Below, piece after piece: positions 7,520-13,547 of a stretch of DNA of 25,350 nt; position 1 is the stretch's first letter; every line of letters begins with the position of its first letter. The stretch covers positions 1-25,350 of the forward strand of contig JANQOH010000472.1 of the NCBI GenBank assembly GCA_028289725.1, read 5' to 3'. The notes beneath the pieces were generated by a model. That model made no database searches and was not told the origin of the DNA. It saw only the letters and a list, made by a program, of their open reading frames with translations. The stretch is from Alphaproteobacteria bacterium. Lineage in GTDB: Bacteria; Pseudomonadota; Alphaproteobacteria; UBA7887. The position numbers were made by a program, and so were the translations under genes.

Positions 7520-8121
7520 TCGTCTAAGACCTGTTGCGCACGCAAGACATCAAGAAGCGGAAAAAGCGGCAAACCGAGAATCGTGAAATGACTTCCTTCA
7601 ACGCGCGAAAACAGTTGAGCGCCCCGACCCTCGATGCGATAGGCACCAACCGACCCAAGTATTGTTTCGCCGCAAGCGTCGAGATACGCATCGATAAAGG
7701 CATCGGAACATGGCCGCATCGTCAGCCGTGCCCGATCAATGTGCTGCCAAGTAACACTGCCATTTACGGCGATGCAAGCCGCCGTGACCAGCTCGTGAGA
7801 GCGGCCGGCGAGCGATTTCAGATGGTTGCGCGCTTGCGCCATGGAGTCAGGCTTATCAATCCATCGTCCGTCGCAAGTCAGCATTTGATCGGCACCAATG
7901 ACTATTGCGTCCGTGTGCAATCGCGCAACGTCCAAGGCTTTCTCCTGGGCGAGTTTTGCAGCCACGGCGTCAACATCAGCGCCGTCTTCGCTCATTCTCT
8001 GTTTGATAATCGCTTCATCGACCGACGACGGTCGTGTTTCAAACGGCACGCCGGCATTCTCGAGAATATGTGCCCGTGATGAACTGGCGGACGCGAGGAT
8101 AACCGACCGGGCCAATCTCAA
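7516..8121 (-). CDS. maf: Maf family nucleoside triphosphate pyrophosphatase
   Basis: Maf proteins hydrolyse non-canonical or selected nucleoside triphosphates to monophosphates as house-cleaning enzymes. This 201-residue member shows ILASASSSRAHILENAG (8-24), the catalytic aspartate in GADQM (D78), the DKPDS stretch near 89-93 and GAYRIEGRGAQLF. The start is the rare TTG at 8121: it sits in the TTGA overlap with the ppsR stop, and the family's first strand begins only six residues later. Which Maf subgroup it belongs to, and so which nucleotides it prefers, cannot be settled here. Confidence 0.93.
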   Translation of the reverse strand: MRLARSVILASASSSRAHILENAGVPFETRPSSVDEAIIKQRMSEDGADVDAVAAKLAQEKALDVARLHTDAIVIGADQMLTCDGRWIDKPDSMAQARNHLKSLAGRSHELVTAACIAVNGSVTWQHIDRARLTMRPCSDAFIDAYLDACGETILGSVGAYRIEGRGAQLFSRVEGSHFTILGLPLFPLLDVLRAQQVLDE

Positions 8122-8933
8122 GCCTGTGCTCGCGTCTCGCGATAGATCTCCAGGATCGCGGCCGAGGTTTCCTCGATCGATCGCCGTGACACGTCAATAA
8201 CGCGCCACCCTTGGCGGCCAAACAGACGCCGCGCCTCGGAGACCTCGTTTTTCACGAGATCCGGTTCGACATAATCGGTCGCGCGATCTTCGTTCAGCGT
8301 GATCAATCGGTTGCGCCGGATCTGAACCAAACGTTCCGGACTGGTGGTAAGGCCGACCACAAGTGGACCGGCCGCCGCGATTGTCTGTTCGGGAAAACTA
8401 TCCAACCCGACAAACGGCACATTCGCCGCCTTGATGCCGCGGTTCGCCAAGTAGATGCACGTCGGTGTTTTTGACGTACGGGAAACACCGACGAGAATGA
8501 TATCGGCGCGGTCAATGTCGTGCAGCATTTGCCCGTCGTCATGCGAGAGCACGAACTGCATCGCTTCGATCCGCCGATAATAATCGTCGTCCAGCGCGTG
8601 CTGGCGACCCGGCGACTGGCCGACCTCGATGTTGAGCGTGCGGCTCAAAACATCCATCGGACCTTCGAGCACATTGACACATGGAATGCCCAAGTCGCGG
8701 CAGCCGATTTCCAATCGTTCGCGCAACTTGGATTCGACCAGCGTGTACAGAACGACGCCCGGATGGCGCTTCACCGACTCGAGAACCTTCTCGATTTGTT
8801 GATGGGTCCGAACCAACGCCCAGCTATGTTCCACCGGCTCCACGACGTCGAACTGCGAAATTGCGGCCCGTGCGACGGTTGAGACCGTTTCACCGGTCGA
8901 ATCCGAAATCAGATGGAGATGAACGTTGCGCAT
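8118..8933 (-). CDS. ppsR: PEP synthase / pyruvate,phosphate dikinase regulatory protein (DUF299)
   Basis: A 271-residue bifunctional kinase/pyrophosphorylase that inactivates PEP synthase or pyruvate,phosphate dikinase by ADP-dependent threonine phosphorylation and reactivates it by phosphorolysis. The family signatures are ISDSTGETV near the N-terminus, LSHDDGQ (129-135), the P-loop GVSRTSKT (149-156) followed by PTCIYLANRG, and GLTTSPERLVQIRRNRL. Which target enzyme it controls is not visible, because neither is in the window. It is the first gene of the leftward operon and borders the candidate origin; the same family (RP001 in Rickettsia) sits beside hemE at known alphaproteobacterial origins. 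Confidence 0.95.
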   Translation of the reverse strand: MRNVHLHLISDSTGETVSTVARAAISQFDVVEPVEHSWALVRTHQQIEKVLESVKRHPGVVLYTLVESKLRERLEIGCRDLGIPCVNVLEGPMDVLSRTLNIEVGQSPGRQHALDDDYYRRIEAMQFVLSHDDGQMLHDIDRADIILVGVSRTSKTPTCIYLANRGIKAANVPFVGLDSFPEQTIAAAGPLVVGLTTSPERLVQIRRNRLITLNEDRATDYVEPDLVKNEVSEARRLFGRQGWRVIDVSRRSIEETSAAILEIYRETRAQA

Positions 8934-9204
8934 GGTGCTGTGAACAAGTCGCCCAGGGCGGTGGAAAAGGTGGGGTTATCCCCCGGGGCGAAAAAAAGGT
9001 ACCCGAACCAAGCGTGGTTTCACGACCATTTTTTCGCCTTGGGAAAAGCTCCTCCAACGCTTTGAAAAGCGCTCAATCACCAATCCTCATTCCTCGTTGC
9101 AAACACTATCCACCAAATTAGATCGCTTGATACGCGCCGCCATCCGCAATCCGTCCACAGATTGAGCGATCAGTCAGTCCGCAGGCCAATTTGCTTGAAT
9201 GAAT

Positions 9205-9213
9205 TGTGGATAG
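9205..9213 (-). promoter_or_regulatory. DnaA-box-like site (best match)
   Basis: The minus strand reads CTATCCACA, differing from the TTATCCACA consensus only at the first base. Its ten-base core CACTATCCAC recurs in inverted orientation at 9104-9113. Confidence 0.6.
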
Positions 9214-9239
9214 TGTCTAATTCCCACCATCCACAGGCA

Positions 9240-9302
9240 TTAACAACAACATCAAATTCCTTTTTTTTAAAAAGGATTCTTAGAAATAGTAGGTCCTAAC
9301 AA
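9240..9302. other. AT-rich tract, possible DNA unwinding element
   Basis: About 60 bp markedly richer in A and T than the rest of the window. It contains a run of eight T followed by A, giving a CCTTTTT-TTT-AAAAAGG palindrome at 9259-9275, then GATTC and TAG-rich triplets. It lies directly beside the strongest DnaA-box-like sites and could be the duplex-opening region of oriC. It may also contain the hemE promoter. Confidence 0.5.
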
Positions 9303-9320
9303 GATTGGATTGGGTCGAAC

Positions 9321-10376
9321 GTGACCACATCTCAGCAAGCCAAACCGCTCCTGTCCGTCCTATCCGGCAAGAAGACAACGCGACCGCCTTTCTGGCTGAT
9401 GCGACAAGCCGGCCGCTACTTGCCGGAATATCGCGAATTGCGCGGCACAGCGAAAAATTTCCTGGATTTCTGCTACCGACCGGAACTCGCGGTCGAAGCA
9501 ACTTTGCAGCCGATTAAGCGTTACGGCATGGACGCGGCGATTGTGTTTTCGGACATATTGGTCGTCCCTGACGCTCTGGGTGTCGGCGTTACGTTTGAAA
9601 CTGGCCGCGGGCCGATTGTCGAGCCAGTCCGCGGCCCGGACCAAATCCCAAAGTTCGATGGCGAGCGGACCGAAGCGCACCTTGCACCGGTGTACGAGAC
9701 ACTGTCGCAAGTGAGAGCGGCCTTAGACGATCAAACCGCGCTAATTGGTTTCGCCGGCGCGCCTTGGACGATTGCGACATACATGGTCGAAGGTGGAAGT
9801 TCGCGCGATTTTGCGGCGACAAAGCGATGGGCATATGCCGATCCCGATCAGTTTGGTGCTTTGATAGACGTTTTGGTTCATTCGATTTCGCATCATCTGA
9901 TTTGCCAGGCGCGTGCCGGGGCCGAGGTCGTGCAGATTTTCGATAGCTGGGCAGGTGTTTTGCCCGCGCCGATGTTTCAGCGTTGGTGTGTCGAGCCGGT
10001 TGCAGCGATTGTCCGCGCTGTAAAAGCGGCGCATCTGGACCTGCCGATTATCGGATTTCCGCGTGGCGCGGGAGCAGCCTACCAAGGGTACGCCGCGGCG
10101 ACGGGGGTCGACGCGGTCGGCCTCGATACCACAGTGCCAACGCAATGGGCGGCATCGCACATACAGACCGACACGGTCGTGCAAGGCAATTTGGATCCGA
10201 TTATGTTGGTTGCGGGCGGTGACGCGATGAACAGGGAAATCGATCGGATCGTCGCGGATCTTTCAGGTGGCGGCCACATTTTCAATTTGGGCCACGGTGT
10301 TGTGCCAGAGACGCCGCCCGCGCACGTCGAGGCCTTGACCCAGCGGCTGCGTGACGTTGCGACTGGTATTTCTTGA
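9321..10376 (+). CDS. hemE: Uroporphyrinogen decarboxylase
   Basis: HemE removes four carboxyl groups from uroporphyrinogen III to give coproporphyrinogen III in heme synthesis. The 351-residue product has the signature PPFWLMRQAGRYLPEYR (22-38, with the substrate-binding arginines R28 and R32), the catalytic aspartate D78 in FSDILVVPDALG, GFAGAPWTIATYM, and the closing FNLGHGVVPETPPAHVE. The start is GTG at 9321, after a modest GGATTGGG; it places the signature at the expected distance from the N-terminus. It opens the hem run and reads away from the candidate origin. The stop is directly followed by the hemH start with no spacing. Confidence 0.97.
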   Translation: MTTSQQAKPLLSVLSGKKTTRPPFWLMRQAGRYLPEYRELRGTAKNFLDFCYRPELAVEATLQPIKRYGMDAAIVFSDILVVPDALGVGVTFETGRGPIVEPVRGPDQIPKFDGERTEAHLAPVYETLSQVRAALDDQTALIGFAGAPWTIATYMVEGGSSRDFAATKRWAYADPDQFGALIDVLVHSISHHLICQARAGAEVVQIFDSWAGVLPAPMFQRWCVEPVAAIVRAVKAAHLDLPIIGFPRGAGAAYQGYAAATGVDAVGLDTTVPTQWAASHIQTDTVVQGNLDPIMLVAGGDAMNREIDRIVADLSGGGHIFNLGHGVVPETPPAHVEALTQRLRDVATGIS

Positions 10377-11417
10377 ATGCGTCGTGTTGCGGTCGTCCTG
10401 TTCAATTTGGGTGGTCCGGATTCGCCGGCGGCCGTTCGCCCATTTCTTTTTAACCTCTTCAACGACCCGGCGATCATCCGATTGCCGCAACCATTCCGGT
10501 GGCTGCTCGCCCAATTGATCTCGCGGCGACGGGCGCCCATCGCGCGGTCGATTTACGAGGAATTGGGCGGTTCCTCGCCGCTGCTCGAATTGACGCGCGC
10601 GCAAGCCGACGCGTTGGAGATCGCGTTGAAGGACAGCTTTGAAGCGCGGGTGTTTATTGCCATGCGCTATTGGCATCCGATGAGTGCACAGACGGTGGCG
10701 GAGGTCGCCGCTTACGCGCCCGATCACGTCGTGCTGTTGCCGCTCTATCCGCAATTCTCCACGACGACATCTGGATCTTCGATCGGCGAGTGGCAGCGTG
10801 CCGCGTCGCGACAGGGGCTGTCGGCAACAACAGGTATTGTCGGTTGTTATCCGACCATCGATGGTTTGGTCTCGGCACACGCTGAACTGATTTCACAGGC
10901 TTTGACCGATATCCCGACCGGCCAATCGGTTCGCGTTCTATTTTCGGCGCATGGCTTGCCGAAGCGGGTGATTGAAGCTGGCGATCCGTATCAGTGGCAG
11001 GTGGAGCAGACCGCTAATGCGATTGTTGGTGCATTGGCGAAAGATGATTTGGATTATGTAGTTTGCTATCAGAGCAAAGTGGGCCGTTTGGAATGGATTG
11101 GCCCCTCAACGGAGGATGAAATCAAGCGGGCCGGCGAAGACGGTGTTGGCGTCGTGGTGGTGCCGATCGCTTTTGTTTCAGAGCATTCCGAAACGCTCGT
11201 GGAGCTCGATATCGAGTATCTTGAATTGGCGAACGAACACCATGTTCCAATCTATGTACGCGTCCCGGCAATCGGAACACATCCATCGTTCATCGGTGCA
11301 TTGGGGTCACTGGTTCGCGACGTGGCCGGTGGCAATGCGTGCGTGAACCACACGAGTGCGAAGCTGTGTCCGCAAGAATTCAGCGCGTGCATATGCGTGT
11401 CATCAACGAATGACTGA
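10377..11417 (+). CDS. hemH: Ferrochelatase, probable [2Fe-2S] type
   Basis: HemH inserts ferrous iron into protoporphyrin IX, the last step of heme b synthesis. The 346-residue product has VVLFNLGGPDSP at the N-terminus, the catalytic histidine H192 in FSAHGLPKR, CYQSKVGRLEWIGPST, and E272 in FVSEHSETLVELD. The C-terminal tail carries C322, C331, C338 and C340 (pattern CPx5CxC), and an internal C157 lies in VGCYPT. From memory, an internal cysteine plus this C-terminal spacing is how the [2Fe-2S] cluster is held in the Caulobacter enzyme, so a cluster is likely here; this is inference. The start follows the hemE stop directly, and the end overlaps hemJ by 8 bp. Confidence 0.96.
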   Translation: MRRVAVVLFNLGGPDSPAAVRPFLFNLFNDPAIIRLPQPFRWLLAQLISRRRAPIARSIYEELGGSSPLLELTRAQADALEIALKDSFEARVFIAMRYWHPMSAQTVAEVAAYAPDHVVLLPLYPQFSTTTSGSSIGEWQRAASRQGLSATTGIVGCYPTIDGLVSAHAELISQALTDIPTGQSVRVLFSAHGLPKRVIEAGDPYQWQVEQTANAIVGALAKDDLDYVVCYQSKVGRLEWIGPSTEDEIKRAGEDGVGVVVVPIAFVSEHSETLVELDIEYLELANEHHVPIYVRVPAIGTHPSFIGALGSLVRDVAGGNACVNHTSAKLCPQEFSACICVSSTND

Positions 11418-11859
11418 CTTCTTGATCGAAGCCTATCCCTGGATCAAGGCGCTGCACGTGATTTCCGTGATCGCGTGGATGGCCGGCATGCTCTATCTGC
11501 CACGCTTGTTTGTTTATCATGCCGAGGCTGAGATCGGCTCTGTTCAGTCCGAGACCTTCAAGGTCATGGAACGGCGTCTGCTGCGCGTTATCACGACGCC
11601 GGCGATGACCGCCGCATGGATATTCGGGATCACGCTGGCGACCATACCCGGCATCGTGGATTTCTCATCCGGTTGGTTCTACGTAAAATTGGCGCTTGTC
11701 TTGGCGATGAGCGGCGCACACGGAAGCCTGGTCCGTTGGCAGAAGGAATTCGAGAACGACGCCAATAAACGACCGGCGCGCTTTTACCGAATGGTGAATG
11801 AAATACCGACCTTGCTAATGATCGGAATCGTGGTACTTGTGATAGTGAAGCCGTTCTAA
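11410..11859 (+). CDS. hemJ: Protoporphyrinogen IX oxidase HemJ
   Basis: A 149-residue integral membrane protein that oxidises protoporphyrinogen IX to protoporphyrin IX, replacing HemG/HemY in many alphaproteobacteria. The first helix region holds WIKALHVISVIAWMAGMLYLPRLFVYH, including the conserved H16 and the YLPR motif; later helices are TTPAMTAAWIFGITLATIP, FYVKLALVLAMSGAHG and the C-terminal LLMIGIVVLVIVKPF. A longer in-frame version begins 18 codons upstream, but that part lies over hemH and does not resemble the family; the ATG at 11410 gives the normal start. It overlaps hemH by 8 bp. HemJ supplies the substrate of HemH, so the overlap joins consecutive pathway steps. Confidence 0.95.
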   Translation: MTDFLIEAYPWIKALHVISVIAWMAGMLYLPRLFVYHAEAEIGSVQSETFKVMERRLLRVITTPAMTAAWIFGITLATIPGIVDFSSGWFYVKLALVLAMSGAHGSLVRWQKEFENDANKRPARFYRMVNEIPTLLMIGIVVLVIVKPF

Positions 11860-11904
11860 GGCCGGTAAATCGACTCACTGATTGCTCGTGATTTCTGGGC
11901 GGCG

Positions 11905-11932
11905 AAAATCGAGCGTTGTTTGACTCGATTTT
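11905..11932 (+). repeat. 9-bp perfect inverted repeat in the hemJ-rho gap
   Basis: AAAATCGAG (11905-11913) and CTCGATTTT (11924-11932) are exact reverse complements around a 10-base spacer. The stem is AT-rich and ends in TTTT, so it could be a weak terminator for the hem run. It also overlaps the candidate rho -35 element and could be an operator. Confidence 0.45.
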
Positions 11933-11943
11933 GGCCGTATAGT
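11916..11943 (+). promoter_or_regulatory. Candidate sigma70-type promoter for rho
   Basis: TTGTTT (11916-11921) and TATAGT (11938-11943) are separated by 16 bp, a good match to the -35 and -10 consensus. Transcription would start near 11950, giving a leader of roughly 165 nt before the rho ATG. A better-looking TTGACT at 11920 is too close to the -10 to be the partner. Confidence 0.5.
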
Positions 11944-12112
11944 ACAAAAGCGACCGTTGTTCGGCGGCGTGAACCGCCGTTCCATCTCCCCAAGCGAGTA
12001 TCGAAGATCTCCCGTCAATTGCCGGCAAAGGCAATGTATCCTTAGGGAATTCGATGCCTACGCCAAGTTTCTCCCCGCACTCTATCAGCGTCCCGTCCGG
12101 GCACAAAAAACG
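11944..12112 (+). promoter_or_regulatory. Long rho 5' leader with hairpin
   Basis: The stretch between the candidate promoter and the rho ATG carries a GC-rich hairpin, CGGCGG-CGTGAA-CCGCCG at 11962-11979. C- and U-rich, unstructured-looking sequence follows, with an A-rich AAAAAACG just before the start. In E. coli rho is autoregulated through Rho-dependent attenuation in a long leader; a similar role here is plausible but unproven. The frame upstream of the rho ATG is open but reads as an arginine-rich, family-unlike sequence, so I do not extend the protein. Confidence 0.4.
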
Positions 12113-13369
12113 ATGAATCTCAAAGAACTTAAGAAAAAAACACCGGCAGAACTTCTGGATTATGCAGAGGAGTGCGGCGTCGAAAATGCCAGCACCCTGC
12201 GCAAACAGGATCTTCTATTTGCCATCCTGAAGCAGCTTGCGGATAGCGACGTTGCAATTTTTGGCGAGGGTGTGCTGGAAATATTGCAGGACGGGTTCGG
12301 CTTTTTGCGGTCGCCCGAAGCAAACTATCTGCCGGGTCCTGACGACATTTACGTGTCGCCGAGCCAAATCCGCCGGTTCGGTCTGCGCACCGGTGACACG
12401 ATCGAAGGCGAAATTCGGCAACCGAAGGAAAGCGAACGCTATTTCGCGTTGCTGAAGATCAACACGATCAATTTCGAGACGCCTGAGAAAGCGCGTCACA
12501 AAATCCACTTCGACAATTTGACGCCGCTGTATCCAGACGAGCGGCTGAAATTGGAGATCGAAGACCCAACCATAAAGGATCGCAGCGCCCGCGTTATCGA
12601 TTTGGTTGCGCCGATCGGCAAAGGGCAGCGCGCTTTGATCGTCGCCCCGCCACGAACCGGTAAGACGGTGATCCTTCAAAATATCGCTCACTCGCTGGCG
12701 GCGAATCATCCTGAGACCTACCTGATCGTATTGCTTATCGACGAGCGGCCGGAAGAAGTCACCGACATGCAGCGCTCGGTGAAGGGCGAAGTGATTTCCT
12801 CAACCTTCGATGAGCCGGCATCGCGTCACGTTCAAGTGGCGGAAATGGTCATCGAAAAAGCCAAGCGCTTGGTCGAGCATCACCATGACGTGGTGATTTT
12901 GTTGGATTCGATCACGCGACTCGCGCGTGCTTACAACACGGTGGTGCCGTCGTCCGGCAAGGTCTTGACCGGTGGTGTCGACGCCAATGCACTGCAGCGG
13001 CCGAAGCGGTTCTTCGGCGCGGCGCGCAATATCGAGGAAGGCGGTTCGATGACGATCATCGCAACCGCGCTGATCGAAACCGGTTCGCGCATGGACGAGG
13101 TCATCTTCGAAGAGTTCAAGGGTACCGGCAACTCGGAACTGGTGCTCGATCGGAAGCTCGCCGACAAGCGGACCTTCCCGGCAATCGACATCGGCAAGTC
13201 CGGGACCCGCAAGGAAGAGTTGCTGGTCGAAAAAGGCGAATTGTCCAAGATGTGGGTCCTGCGGCGCATCTTGACCCCAATGGGCGTCAACGATGCGATG
13301 GACTTCTTGCTCGATAAGCTCAAGACATCGAAGAGCAATTCCGACTTCTTCGATTCGATGAATCAATGA
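12113..13369 (+). CDS. rho: Transcription termination factor Rho
   Basis: Rho is the hexameric RNA-dependent ATPase and helicase that terminates transcription at unstructured C-rich RNA. The 418-residue product opens MNLKELKKKTPAELL. It has the cold-shock RNA-binding fold with GFGFLRSPEANYLPGPDDIYVS (62-83), Walker A APPRTGKT (178-185), Walker B VILLDSITRLARAYN (261-275) and the Q-loop SGKVLTGGVDANAL (281-294), and ends SNSDFFDSMNQ. No residue of the known active site appears missing. The ATG at 12113 gives the standard family N-terminus. rho follows the hem run here, probably with its own promoter. Confidence 0.98.
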   Translation: MNLKELKKKTPAELLDYAEECGVENASTLRKQDLLFAILKQLADSDVAIFGEGVLEILQDGFGFLRSPEANYLPGPDDIYVSPSQIRRFGLRTGDTIEGEIRQPKESERYFALLKINTINFETPEKARHKIHFDNLTPLYPDERLKLEIEDPTIKDRSARVIDLVAPIGKGQRALIVAPPRTGKTVILQNIAHSLAANHPETYLIVLLIDERPEEVTDMQRSVKGEVISSTFDEPASRHVQVAEMVIEKAKRLVEHHHDVVILLDSITRLARAYNTVVPSSGKVLTGGVDANALQRPKRFFGAARNIEEGGSMTIIATALIETGSRMDEVIFEEFKGTGNSELVLDRKLADKRTFPAIDIGKSGTRKEELLVEKGELSKMWVLRRILTPMGVNDAMDFLLDKLKTSKSNSDFFDSMNQ

Positions 13370-13423
13370 CGGCCTGAATCCACCGTCGCTTTCTTCCCTG
13401 CCGAACCGACATATTTCTCTCTC

Positions 13424-13506
13424 GGCACACAATTCGTCTGTGTGCCTGATCGCCGGTGATCCCTGAGGCCACCGGCCGTATTCGCCGCTGCGGCACTGCC
13501 TTTTTT
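13424..13506 (+). terminator. Hairpin cluster and T-run downstream of rho
   Basis: Two hairpins follow each other: GGCACACA/TGTGTGCC (13424-13431 and 13439-13446, 7-nt loop) and GCCGGTG/CACCGGC (13452-13458 and 13470-13476). A small GCCG-CTG-CGGC at 13484-13494 follows, and then a run of six T at 13501-13506. The T-run is seven bases from the last stem, so this is not a textbook intrinsic terminator, but it probably ends or protects the rho transcript. Confidence 0.45.
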
Positions 13507-13534
13507 GAGCATCATTTCTAGCCGCGCGCGTACT

Positions 13535-13540
13535 GGAGAG
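13535..13540 (+). promoter_or_regulatory. Ribosome-binding site that decides the start of the exported protein
   Basis: GGAGAG ends one base before the ATG at 13542 and seven bases before the ATG at 13548. Only the second ATG has workable spacing, so translation should begin at 13548. Confidence 0.7.
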
Positions 13541-13547
13541 AATGCAT

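Larger units (their letters stand above)
8934..9320. other. oriC: Candidate chromosomal replication origin (oriC)
   Basis: A 387-bp non-coding gap between divergent ppsR and hemE, the place where Caulobacter and Rickettsia origins lie. It contains several DnaA-box-like 9-mers. Relative to TTATCCACA the best is CTATCCACA (minus strand, 9205-9213; one mismatch). TTGTTCACA (minus, 8939-8947), TTATCCCCC (plus, 8976-8984), CTATCCACC (plus, 9106-9114) and CCATCCACA (plus, 9227-9235) have two each. Next to hemE lies an AT-rich tract (about 9240-9302) that could be the unwinding element, with a GATTC (GANTC-type) methylation site at 9275-9279. Promoters for hemE and ppsR must also lie here. No box is perfect, so the assignment rests on position plus clustering. 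Confidence 0.75.

Noticed and set aside
9017..9024. GTTTCACG, a parS half-site within the candidate origin
   Set aside because: The second half does not continue the palindrome, and the same 8-mer occurs elsewhere, for example in the thioredoxin-fold gene near 17067. Two full parS sites exist, so this is background.
9281..9292. TAG-AAA-TAG-TAG triplets resembling a DnaA-trio
   Set aside because: The strand orientation would require a DnaA box on the hemE side, where none is visible; the boxes are on the other side. The match is too short to call.
11957..12112. In-frame 52-codon N-terminal extension of Rho
   Set aside because: The ATG at 12113 gives the universal Rho N-terminus; the extension crosses a hairpin and has no similarity to Rho proteins.
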